Shown: positions 1 through 6,859 of the stretch, piece after piece
Layout of the letters: each line of letters begins with the position of its first letter
Position numbering within the stretch: the stretch's first letter is position 1
NCBI GenBank assembly: GCA_002372135.1
Contig: DFIN01000002.1
Coordinates: 1 to 17,323 of the forward strand
DNA: 17,323 nucleotides
Source of the DNA: Bacteroidales bacterium UBA3696
GTDB taxonomy: Bacteria > Bacteroidota > Bacteroidia > Bacteroidales > Paludibacteraceae
Reading direction: 5' to 3'
Notes under the pieces: generated by a model
Databases searched by the model: none
What the model was told of the DNA's origin: nothing
The model's input: only the letters and a program-made list of their open reading frames with translations
Made by a program: the position numbers and the translations under genes

Positions 1-21
1 TACCAACTGAGCTAGGGAGAC
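1..21 (-). tRNA. 5' end of a tRNA gene, cut by the window edge
   Basis: Read on the minus strand, the first 21 bases give a seven-base acceptor strand (GTCTCCC), then TAGCTCAGTTGGTA. The latter is the standard U8-A9, D-stem and D-loop start of a bacterial tRNA. The anticodon lies outside the window, so the amino acid cannot be assigned, and the acceptor sequence alone did not point to a familiar isotype. A good Bacteroides-type promoter about 47 bases upstream, on the same strand, supports a real gene. Confidence 0.65.
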
Positions 22-67
22 TCTCCTTTTGCCCTCTCGAAGTACATTTTCTTCTCAAAAGCGGCTG

Positions 68-99
68 CAAAAGTACGGCGTTTTTTTATACTGACCAAA
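68..99 (-). promoter_or_regulatory. Bacteroidota promoter for the leftward tRNA gene
   Basis: On the minus strand TACTTTTG (75 to 68) matches the Bacteroidota -7 box TAnnTTTG exactly. TTTG (99 to 96) sits 20 bases upstream as the -33 box. Transcription would start near position 62 and give a leader of about 40 bases before the tRNA. Confidence 0.65.
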
Positions 100-121
100 T
101 AGTTTTTGAAAAAAAATCTTA

Positions 122-155
122 TTTGTGCTCAAATCAGAAAATTACGTTACTTTTG
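122..155 (+). promoter_or_regulatory. Bacteroidota promoter for the sugar-kinase operon
   Basis: TACTTTTG at 148-155 is an exact -7 box. The only TTTG upstream is at 122-125, a spacing of 22 bases, slightly longer than the usual 19-20. The predicted start of transcription is near 160, so the upstream in-frame GTG at 125 would be outside the transcript. This favours the ATG at 176 as the start of the first gene. Confidence 0.6.
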
Positions 156-175
156 CGGGCTATTCGAATAAGGTT

Positions 176-1621
176 ATGGAACAACAGACACAAGATATCC
201 TTCGCCGTCTATACAAACAGGCGACTTCTGCCGAGGCGGGCACTATAGCCCCGCTGGCACTATCCGGCAGCAACAGACACTATTTCCGAATCAATGCGCC
301 GGAAGGTTCAACCCTGCCCACTTTGATTGGAGTGGAAGGTACGAACTCAGACGAGAACCATGCCTTCCTCTATATGGCGCAGCATTTTGCGTCAAAAGGA
401 TTGAGCGTTCCCCGCGTGTTGGCATATACGGAAGACGAGATGTACTATGTGCAGCAAGACTTGGGGCAGACGTTGCTGTTTGATTATATAGCCGAAGGGC
501 GCAAGACAGGCGTATTCGGCGAGCGCGAAAAAACGATGCTTCGCAAGACAGTACGTGCGTTGGCTAAATTTCAGATTGTCGGCGCGGAAGGGATGGACTT
601 TAGCAGGTGCTATCCTCAACCTTCGTTCAACCATCGAAGTATCTTATGGGATCTCAACTATTTTAAGTACTGTTTCTTGAAAGCCACCGAATTGGAGTTT
701 CAGGAGAACCAATTGGAAAATGCTTTTGAGGCGTTTGCTGACCGTTTGCTTTCCACACAATGGCAGGCGTTTATGTACCGCGATTTTCAGAGCAGGAATG
801 TGATGGTAGTGGATGAAGAACCCTATTTTATAGACTTTCAGGGCGGTAGGAAAGGACCGATAGCCTACGACGTGGCTTCCTTCCTCTGGCAAGCCAAGGC
901 GAATTTTCATCCCGAATTGCGGTTGGAATTGGTAGAGGAGTATTTGGACGAGTTGGGGCACTATATAAAGGTGGATAAGGCGGCTTTCCTGCAAGACCTA
1001 CGTTATTTTGTGCTATTCCGCACGCTGCAGGTATTGGGTGCTTATGGTTTTCGCGGGTATTTTGAGAAGAAACCGCATTTCTTGCAATCCATACCCTATG
1101 CGATGGAGAATTTGCGTCAGTGGTTGCAAACAAATTCAACAGCCATTCAACCCGATAGTCCGATGCGTTATTTATTGGACTTATTGCTGAAAATGACCGA
1201 TTTGGCGCAGTTCAAGGAAGTGGCTGTCCGCAAGCCGTTGGTGGTGCGCATCTATAGTTTTTCGTACAAGAAAGGTATTCCTCAAGATGATAGCGGGAAT
1301 GGCGGCGGATTTGTATTTGACTGCCGTGCTGTGAATAATCCGGGTAAATACGAACGCTATAAAACCTATACGGGATTGGACGAGCCGGTGATCCGTTTTT
1401 TGGAGGATGATGGTGAGATTCTTACTTTCTTGGAGGCAGCCTATCAGATGGTGGATGCCAGTGTAAAGAGGTATATGGATAGGGGATTTCAGCACCTGAT
1501 GGTCTGCTTCGGTTGTACAGGCGGACAGCACCGTTCGGTATATGCCGCCGAGAAAATGGCCATGCACATACGTCAGAAGTTTCGTGTTCAAGTACAATTG
1601 ATTCATAGAGAATTGATATGA
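176..1621 (+). CDS. amgK: AmgK-like sugar kinase fused to a RapZ C-terminal domain
   Basis: This 481-residue protein has two parts. Residues 1 to about 340 form an aminoglycoside-phosphotransferase-fold kinase of the AmgK type, a family that phosphorylates MurNAc or GlcNAc at the anomeric hydroxyl during cell-wall sugar recycling. Visible marks are LSGSNRHYF near the N-terminus, the catalytic loop YRDFQSRN (D203, N208) and the metal motif IDFQ (D220), followed by GPIAYD. Residues about 353-481 match the C-terminal domain of RapZ/YvcJ, including CFGCTGGQHRS at 444-454. The RapZ N-terminal Walker ATPase is absent. In E. coli the RapZ C-terminal domain binds glucosamine-6-phosphate, so the fusion may put the kinase under sugar-phosphate control (inference). 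An in-frame GTG at 125 would add 17 residues but overlaps the promoter. The stop overlaps the next gene by ATGA. The kinase substrate is inferred from the MurU-like neighbour. Confidence 0.85.
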   Translation: MEQQTQDILRRLYKQATSAEAGTIAPLALSGSNRHYFRINAPEGSTLPTLIGVEGTNSDENHAFLYMAQHFASKGLSVPRVLAYTEDEMYYVQQDLGQTLLFDYIAEGRKTGVFGEREKTMLRKTVRALAKFQIVGAEGMDFSRCYPQPSFNHRSILWDLNYFKYCFLKATELEFQENQLENAFEAFADRLLSTQWQAFMYRDFQSRNVMVVDEEPYFIDFQGGRKGPIAYDVASFLWQAKANFHPELRLELVEEYLDELGHYIKVDKAAFLQDLRYFVLFRTLQVLGAYGFRGYFEKKPHFLQSIPYAMENLRQWLQTNSTAIQPDSPMRYLLDLLLKMTDLAQFKEVAVRKPLVVRIYSFSYKKGIPQDDSGNGGGFVFDCRAVNNPGKYERYKTYTGLDEPVIRFLEDDGEILTFLEAAYQMVDASVKRYMDRGFQHLMVCFGCTGGQHRSVYAAEKMAMHIRQKFRVQVQLIHRELI

Positions 1622-2373
1622 TTGCCATGATTTTTGCGGCGGGAATGGGTACTCGGCTGCGCCCTCTTACCGACCGTATGCCAAAAGCCTTAGTGCCGAT
1701 TGCCGGCAAACCGCTGTTGCAATGGCAGATAGAAAAACTGCGTGAAGCGGGTCTCACGCGCATTGTGATTAATATACACCACAAGGCGGAGCAAATCGTG
1801 CAGTTCGTTGAGCAACATAACGGCTTTGGTTGTAACATCTCTTTTTCCGATGAGCGGGACGAGTTGTTAGAAACGGGCGGCGGGCTGATGAAGGCGATGC
1901 AGGATTTCTCCAATCTCAGTATGGAACCGTGGTTAGCACTCAATGCTGATATACTTTCCACCCTATGTTTAGACCGATTTATAGGCTCTTATCAAGGCGA
2001 GTTGGCAAGGCTTGTGGTCAGCCCTCGTGCCACAAAAAGGTATTTGGTCTTTGATAACGATATGACCCTTCGCGGATGGACGAATCGTGAGACGGGTGCA
2101 TTGCGTCCTGCCGATTTAGATTTGACCGGCACACAATTGCTCGCCTTTTCGGGTATGCAAATCGTGTCCCCGCAAGTGATGACTTATATGCTTCAGATGC
2201 CCGAGCGGCGGTTTTCGCTCATTGACCTATACCTTCACATCATAGCCCGGAAAGGAATGGTAACAGGCTATGTGCCGAATGATTATCAGATGATGGATGT
2301 GGGAAAAATCGACCAATTAACCGAAGCGGAACAGTGGGCGGAACAATGGATAGCAACCCCAAAACAAGAATAA
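1618..2373 (+). CDS. murU: MurU-like sugar-1-phosphate nucleotidyltransferase
   Basis: This is a 251-residue member of the NTP-transferase family. The nucleotide-binding signature AAGMGTRLRPLT is at residues 7-18, followed by PKAL (22-25). ETGGG is at 85-89, and NAD at 109-111 gives the expected metal-binding aspartate (D111). A late MDVGK segment corresponds to the usual D-[IV]-G motif. MurU converts MurNAc-1-phosphate and UTP to UDP-MurNAc and normally partners AmgK. The ATGA overlap with the AmgK-like gene upstream makes that role likely. Similar proteins make other NDP-sugars (mannose or glucose), so the sugar and the nucleotide are not settled by sequence. Cytoplasmic, full length. Met4 (1627) is an alternative start, but the overlapping ATG at 1618 fits translational coupling. 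Confidence 0.85.
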   Translation: MIAMIFAAGMGTRLRPLTDRMPKALVPIAGKPLLQWQIEKLREAGLTRIVINIHHKAEQIVQFVEQHNGFGCNISFSDERDELLETGGGLMKAMQDFSNLSMEPWLALNADILSTLCLDRFIGSYQGELARLVVSPRATKRYLVFDNDMTLRGWTNRETGALRPADLDLTGTQLLAFSGMQIVSPQVMTYMLQMPERRFSLIDLYLHIIARKGMVTGYVPNDYQMMDVGKIDQLTEAEQWAEQWIATPKQE

Positions 2374-3195
2374 ATGAATAGAGATTTTACTCTCAACACC
2401 TACCGAAGATTTCTATTATCTTTGTTAGAAGCCGGGTATATGTTTGTTACTTTTGGCGAGGTGCGGGAATGGCAAGTGAAGTTCCCCCACGAACCCTTGC
2501 CCTGGCAACGCTACGTGATGTTACGGCACGATGTGGACAAAAAAGCCGGCAGAAGTCTGCTTACAGCGCAGATTGAACACGAATTGGGTATTTGTGCGTC
2601 GTACTATTTTCGCGTTACCCCCCAATCCAATCAGCCTGCTGTAATCCGTTCAATTGCCGAGTTGGGACACGAAATAGGGTATCATTATGAAGATATGTCC
2701 ATCGCTAACGGAGATGTGGAGAAAGCCCTTGCGCACTTTGAGCAGTGGCTGACCTATTTTCGCACGTTTTATCCGGTGAAAACGATATGTATGCACGGTG
2801 CGCCTACCAGCCGGTACGATGGACGCGATTTGTGGAAAACAAAGGATTACCGCGATTATGGTATAATAGGTGAACCGTATTTTGATATTGATTTCTCGCA
2901 AGTTTTTTATTTGACGGATACGGGGCGTTGTTGGGACGGCTTTCGTGTGTCTGTGCGCGACAAAGTGCCTGCCCAGGCTCAGTGGACGCAGCAAGGCAGA
3001 GTCTTTCATTCCACAGATGACCTGATTGCTTGCCTGAGCGATGGAACTTACGAACAAAAGTTGGGCAAGACTGTGATGATTACCACTCATCCGCAAAGGT
3101 GGACTAACGGCATCGCTCCTTGGCTACAGGAGTATATGTCGCAAAATGCGAAGAACCTGATTAAACGAGTATTGCTATGGGGAAAAGGATATTGA
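2374..3195 (+). CDS. Polysaccharide-deacetylase-like (NodB-fold) protein
   Basis: A 273-residue protein that starts directly after the stop of the nucleotidyltransferase gene. It has marks of the carbohydrate esterase 4 / NodB superfamily. RHDVD at 51-55 is the first metal/catalytic motif. GHEIGYHYED at 98-107 corresponds to the H-x-x-x-x-H zinc motif (H99, H104). CMHGAP at 139-144 and TTHPQRW at 237-243 supply further histidines. There is no signal peptide or membrane segment, so it probably acts in the cytoplasm, perhaps on a nucleotide- or lipid-linked sugar. The family includes proteins encoded in O-antigen and capsule clusters, and the sugar transferase next door, overlapping by 19 bases, fits that. 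Actual deacetylase activity and substrate are inference. Confidence 0.75.
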   Translation: MNRDFTLNTYRRFLLSLLEAGYMFVTFGEVREWQVKFPHEPLPWQRYVMLRHDVDKKAGRSLLTAQIEHELGICASYYFRVTPQSNQPAVIRSIAELGHEIGYHYEDMSIANGDVEKALAHFEQWLTYFRTFYPVKTICMHGAPTSRYDGRDLWKTKDYRDYGIIGEPYFDIDFSQVFYLTDTGRCWDGFRVSVRDKVPAQAQWTQQGRVFHSTDDLIACLSDGTYEQKLGKTVMITTHPQRWTNGIAPWLQEYMSQNAKNLIKRVLLWGKGY

Positions 3196-4679
3196 ACGAT
3201 ATTTGTTTGTGGCTTCTGTGTGGTACGCTGTATGTCCTTTTTCGCCTGATGGCGCAGAAGACGGAGGTGTGGGGATATATCGGTCTGTTTGCCGCAATGA
3301 TGGTTGTATGGGTGCTGTTGGGACTGCTATTTGGTAGGTATCGCTATTCCTACAAGGAGGCTTGGTTCTGGCAGGAGATGTTGTGGTTAGGTCTGACCGG
3401 TGGCGGTTTGTTGTTAGCCGTATATTTCGGTTTGCCTCACTTACCATGGTCATTTTCGATGACGGTAGCGTTGTGGATGGTAGGTGTAGTGATGATAGCC
3501 GATGCCGTCATTCAATTGCTCAAGCACTATTGGAAGTTCGCACTTAATATGACGGTGCCTGTCATGGAGATTGAGCAACGAAGCAATGCAACGGTGGGAC
3601 GACCCGATGAGCCCAGAAGCGTAAATTCCATCCGAACGATACATGATGCTGTTTTGTCGCTCACCACGGAGGAGGATTATCAGATGTTGCTCGAAAAAGC
3701 CCGTTTGGATAATAAACGTACCAAGATTGTGGCAAATAGAGACCGTTTCTCTTTCATGCAGATTCCTGATTACCAGTACGACACGCTGGTGGACCTGACA
3801 CTGCTGAACGATGCCAAAGGAATCAACAAACGGTTCTGTATCGTGAACCAAAAATTGCCGGATAACGGCAGATATGTCTGTTGCTATCGTCCGCAGGAAT
3901 ATGTGAAGAAAAAGATACTGTCTTCTTATCCTTGGGGAATCAACTATATCGTATATACAGGTTGGTTTATTTACCGCCGTGTTCTTCCTCGTTTGCTGTT
4001 AATGAGCCGCTTATATTATGATTTGACCAAAGGTAAAAAGCGCGTATTATCTAAGACGGAGGTCTTGGGGCGTTTGTATTACTGCGGCTTTGAGGTGGAC
4101 GAAATTGTGCCGATGGGGCATATTGAATACATCTTTGCGCACCGGCACTCGCAGCCCTATCCGCAGGAGCAGATAAAGGTGTATGGTCCGCTGATCAAAC
4201 TGCCGCGCGTGTGCAAGGACGAAAAAATAGTGTATTTCTATAAGTTCCGCACGATGCACCCTTATTCGGAGTACATACAGAAGTATGTGTTTGACAGTCG
4301 CGGAGGAATGAACATAGCCGACAAGTCAGACGACGATTGGCGTATTACCCACTGGGGCAGATGGATGCGCCGCTACTGGTTGGACGAGTTGCCTATGCTC
4401 ATCAATTGGCTGAAAAGGGATATTAAATTAGTGGGTATTCGACCGCTGTCAAGGACGATGTTTTATACATATCCAGAAGCCCTGCAAAAAAAGCGCACAC
4501 GAACCAAACCCGGCTTAATTCCGCCGTTCTATATCGATCATCCGAAGACTTTTGATGAGCTATATGCGTCTGAAAACAAGTATCTTGACGAGTACTTTGC
4601 TCATCCGATATGGACGGACATTAAGTATTTCTTCATGACCCTTAACGCTATACTGTTTAAGCGGATGCATAGTGCGTAG
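3177..4679 (+). CDS. Membrane sugar-phosphate transferase (initiating glycosyltransferase family)
   Basis: A 500-residue protein with about four N-terminal membrane segments (roughly residues 7-25, 31-53, 68-87, 92-115). A cytoplasmic region and a further hydrophobic stretch near 260-280 follow, then a C-terminal bacterial sugar transferase domain. Its motifs are YKFRTM at 355-360, DDWRIT followed by WGRWMRR, LDELPML starting at 402, DIKLVGIRPL, and KPGLIPP at 444-450. Enzymes of this family move a sugar phosphate from an NDP-sugar to undecaprenyl phosphate, starting capsule, O-antigen or exopolysaccharide repeat synthesis at the inner membrane. It differs from the common WcaJ/WbaP pattern: the stretch between KFRTM and the DDWRIT motif is long, and KPG is followed by LIPP instead of ITG. 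The donor sugar is unknown. The start overlaps the deacetylase-like gene by 19 bases. Confidence 0.82.
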   Translation: MGKRILNDICLWLLCGTLYVLFRLMAQKTEVWGYIGLFAAMMVVWVLLGLLFGRYRYSYKEAWFWQEMLWLGLTGGGLLLAVYFGLPHLPWSFSMTVALWMVGVVMIADAVIQLLKHYWKFALNMTVPVMEIEQRSNATVGRPDEPRSVNSIRTIHDAVLSLTTEEDYQMLLEKARLDNKRTKIVANRDRFSFMQIPDYQYDTLVDLTLLNDAKGINKRFCIVNQKLPDNGRYVCCYRPQEYVKKKILSSYPWGINYIVYTGWFIYRRVLPRLLLMSRLYYDLTKGKKRVLSKTEVLGRLYYCGFEVDEIVPMGHIEYIFAHRHSQPYPQEQIKVYGPLIKLPRVCKDEKIVYFYKFRTMHPYSEYIQKYVFDSRGGMNIADKSDDDWRITHWGRWMRRYWLDELPMLINWLKRDIKLVGIRPLSRTMFYTYPEALQKKRTRTKPGLIPPFYIDHPKTFDELYASENKYLDEYFAHPIWTDIKYFFMTLNAILFKRMHSA

Positions 4680-4701
4680 AAACAGATATTCAAGTAACAT
4701 A

Positions 4702-5730
4702 ATGCAGCGTTTTCTTACTTTTTTCAATCGGTATGCTCTTTTTTTAGCCATCATGGTAGGTGCAGCCGGATTTCCGTTGTTTTACAAGTGGACATCTGCG
4801 CTATCTCCGCTCATCTTTCTCATGCTTTTCTTTACGTTCTGCAAGGTGGATCCGTTGGACTTGCGGTTGCATGTATGGCACGGATTGGCGTTGCTGACGC
4901 AAGTGGTGTTGGCAGTGGGCAGTTTTTTTCTGTTGCGCGTGTTGGCTTCCTATTGGAGCAGTTTGAATGATGCGGCTGTGGCAGAGAGCGTAATGCTTTG
5001 TTTCTTAATGCCTACTGCTACGGCTGCACCCATTATAGCCGGCAAATTAGGAGGCAGCATACAGAACCTGACGATGTACACGCTGGTGAGCAATCTGGCT
5101 GTTGTACTCATTGTTCCTTTATTCTTCCCTTATGTCCATCCGATGGCTGACTTTTCTTTCTCGCAAGCGGCTTGGCTCATTTTGCAGAAGGTGGGCGGCT
5201 TGTTGGTAGGTCCTTTTGCTGCGGCTTGGGCACTTCGACTATCTTATAATGCTTGGATGCGAAGTAAAGGAAGTGATAAACGTTTCGTGCTGTCACGCAC
5301 ATGGGCGCAGTTGCCCTTTTACCTCTGGGCTGCCACCATCGTCATTTTGATGGGGGATATTGTCCATACACTTGTCTATGGGCAATATAATGCATGGTCG
5401 GCAGTATGGATTTGTGTTGGGGCCACCATATCGTGTTTTATGCAGTTTTATGCGGGCAGATGGATTGGATTTCGCTATCCGGCTTCCAGCCATGGTGTAG
5501 ATTATCAGGATGTAGTCATCAATCCGGCTGCGGCTCCCACCACGCATGCAGGTATTTCGCGCATAACCGCCGGTCAGGCACTCGGGCAAAAAAATACGAC
5601 TCTTGCCATCTGGATGGCACAGTCGTATCTTTATCCGTTAGCAGCCTTGGGACCTGCTGCCTATATGATTGTTCAAAATCTTTTTAATGCGCACCAGTTG
5701 CGCGTTGCTGCCTCTGCTCCTGCACGATAA
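4702..5730 (+). CDS. BASS-family (bile acid:sodium symporter-like) transporter
   Basis: A 342-residue, strongly hydrophobic protein with about eight to ten membrane segments. Two blocks point to the BASS/SBF superfamily: MPTATAAPIIAGKLGGS in the first half and GQALGQKNTTLA near residues 291-302. The second resembles the conserved crossover region of the second half. Members import bile acids, pyruvate, pantoate or other organic anions with sodium; the substrate here is not known. I chose the ATG at 4702, 22 bases after the transferase stop. A GTG at 4672 in the same frame would add ten residues and overlap the previous gene by 8 bases. The 3' end overlaps the convergent minus-strand gene by 47 bases, and the coding sequence carries that strand's likely terminator. 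Whether it serves the envelope-sugar operon or is just co-transcribed cannot be told. Confidence 0.75.
   Translation: MQRFLTFFNRYALFLAIMVGAAGFPLFYKWTSALSPLIFLMLFFTFCKVDPLDLRLHVWHGLALLTQVVLAVGSFFLLRVLASYWSSLNDAAVAESVMLCFLMPTATAAPIIAGKLGGSIQNLTMYTLVSNLAVVLIVPLFFPYVHPMADFSFSQAAWLILQKVGGLLVGPFAAAWALRLSYNAWMRSKGSDKRFVLSRTWAQLPFYLWAATIVILMGDIVHTLVYGQYNAWSAVWICVGATISCFMQFYAGRWIGFRYPASSHGVDYQDVVINPAAAPTTHAGISRITAGQALGQKNTTLAIWMAQSYLYPLAALGPAAYMIVQNLFNAHQLRVAASAPAR
5588..5628 (-). terminator. Intrinsic terminator of the minus-strand operon, inside the BASS gene
   Basis: Bases 5594-5601 (ATACGACT) pair perfectly with 5621-5628 (AGTCGTAT). Inside, 5604-5609 pairs with 5614-5619 around a CTGG loop, separated from the outer stem by a small internal loop. 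On the minus strand the hairpin is followed by seven T (5594 to 5588), the classic intrinsic terminator form. On the plus strand only a weak CTTT follows. It lies 56 bases beyond the stop of the minus-strand gene ending at 5684. Confidence 0.75.
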
Positions 5731-6094
5731 GCAGTGCTTCCTCGCGCACATCGTCAGGAAGGTCTATATGCCTCATTTGCAGGCTGCGAACCCAACCCGT
5801 TATATCTGTGGCTTGTAGAGTGTGGAAGACTTCACGGATACTTTCTGCCTGACTTTCGGTAAGTTGTTCAGCCGGAATATCTGCCAAAGCATCTAATTCC
5901 TCGTCGTCATAATAAACAGGCTGTTGAATGGTTTGGAGCAGCGTTTCTCGTTCGCACACAAGGTGCTGACCGCAACACGACGGATCGGGAGTCGGAACAG
6001 CGGCAGGGGATTCGTCTTTGCGGTGTCGCTCACGCCACTCGAATAGAACGAGTATAGTCAGCCCAAGAGCCACAAAAACAATCAGTGCCGTCAT
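5684..6094 (-). CDS. Small membrane-anchored protein with CC-G-x-H-x5-C-like cysteine cluster
   Basis: A 136-residue protein of unknown function. Residues 3-18 form one hydrophobic segment at the very N-terminus, followed by the basic stretch RERHRK, so the remainder is likely cytoplasmic. A cysteine/histidine cluster, SCCGQHLVCERE, lies at residues 39-50 (C40, C41, H44, C47) and might bind metal. An acidic region (YYDDEELD) and a helical C-terminal half follow. Its ATG overlaps the stop of the zinc-ribbon gene by ATGA, so it is translated as the last gene of that operon. The 3' end overlaps the convergent BASS gene by 47 bases. The coding assignment is supported by the coupling and by a sensible protein; the function is not known. 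Confidence 0.75.
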   Translation of the reverse strand: MTALIVFVALGLTILVLFEWRERHRKDESPAAVPTPDPSCCGQHLVCERETLLQTIQQPVYYDDEELDALADIPAEQLTESQAESIREVFHTLQATDITGWVRSLQMRHIDLPDDVREEALLIVQEQRQQRATGAH

Positions 6095-6840
6095 GCTTCC
6101 ATCTCCGGATCAACCAATATACGCCCGCAAAACTCGCATACGATAATTTTCTTGTGCTGGCGAATATCCAATTGGCGTTGTGCAGGAATCTTGCTATGGC
6201 AACCGCCACAACTGTCACGCTCAATTTTAACCACTGCCAATCCGTTGTGAGCATTTTTGCGAATACGGTGGAAAGCAGCCAATAGGCGTTCGTCAATATG
6301 AGACTCCAACTCGGTAGAGCGAACCATCAGCGTTTCCATCTCCGATTTAGTCTCGTCCAAAATCTGGTTCAGGTCTTCTTTCTTTTGGTTCAAATCCACG
6401 GTTTTTTCCTCTATTTCGCTGACCGTTTTGGTCTTTTCGTTTTGACGCGCTTCGAGGTCGTCGGTAAATTTCTTGATTTTCTTTTGACAGAGTTCAATGT
6501 CTAACTGCTGGTATTCAATCTCCTTGGTCAGATTGTCATATTCGCGGTTGTTGCGCACGTTGTCTTGCTGCTCTTTATAGCGTGCGATGGCAGCATTGGC
6601 GTTTTCGATGCGAACCCGATGGTCAGAAATCTGTGTTTCGCACTCCTTAATGTCGTTCTCGATGTTCTGTAAGCGAGTCTTGAGACCTTCCACCTCGTCG
6701 CTCATATCTTTCACTTCTTGCGGCAGTTCGCCGGCAAGGATGCGCAGTTCATCAATCTTTGATGAAACGGCTTGTAACTCATAGAGGGCTTTCAAACGAG
6801 CCTCTACACTTAATTCTTTTTCTTCTTTTTTAGTTGCCAT
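6091..6840 (-). CDS. Coiled-coil protein with C-terminal C4 zinc ribbon (COG1579-like)
   Basis: A 249-residue protein. Residues about 12-190 are almost entirely helical, charged heptad-like sequence, predicting a long antiparallel coiled coil. A zinc ribbon follows with C211-G-G-C214 and C235-E-F-C238. This is the layout of the COG1579 family (zf-RING_7 zinc ribbon), cytoplasmic proteins of unclear role proposed to bind nucleic acid. The segment NNREYDNLTKEIE is typical of the family's coiled-coil hairpin. Its gene often accompanies a Nif3-like gene, as here: it begins 19 bases after the Nif3-like stop. Its own stop overlaps the next ATG. Complete, no sign of damage. Confidence 0.85.
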   Translation of the reverse strand: MATKKEEKELSVEARLKALYELQAVSSKIDELRILAGELPQEVKDMSDEVEGLKTRLQNIENDIKECETQISDHRVRIENANAAIARYKEQQDNVRNNREYDNLTKEIEYQQLDIELCQKKIKKFTDDLEARQNEKTKTVSEIEEKTVDLNQKKEDLNQILDETKSEMETLMVRSTELESHIDERLLAAFHRIRKNAHNGLAVVKIERDSCGGCHSKIPAQRQLDIRQHKKIIVCEFCGRILVDPEMEA

Positions 6841-6859
6841 AGTTGGTATTTTATTTTCA

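Noticed and set aside
125..175. N-terminal extension of the kinase from a GTG at 125
   Set aside because: The -7 box at 148-155 lies inside this stretch, so it would not be in the message, and the extra residues add no conserved sequence.
1422..1961. A 179-codon minus-strand frame across the kinase/nucleotidyltransferase junction
   Set aside because: It overlaps two genes with clear family motifs. Its product is cysteine- and serine-rich, without domain, signal or context.
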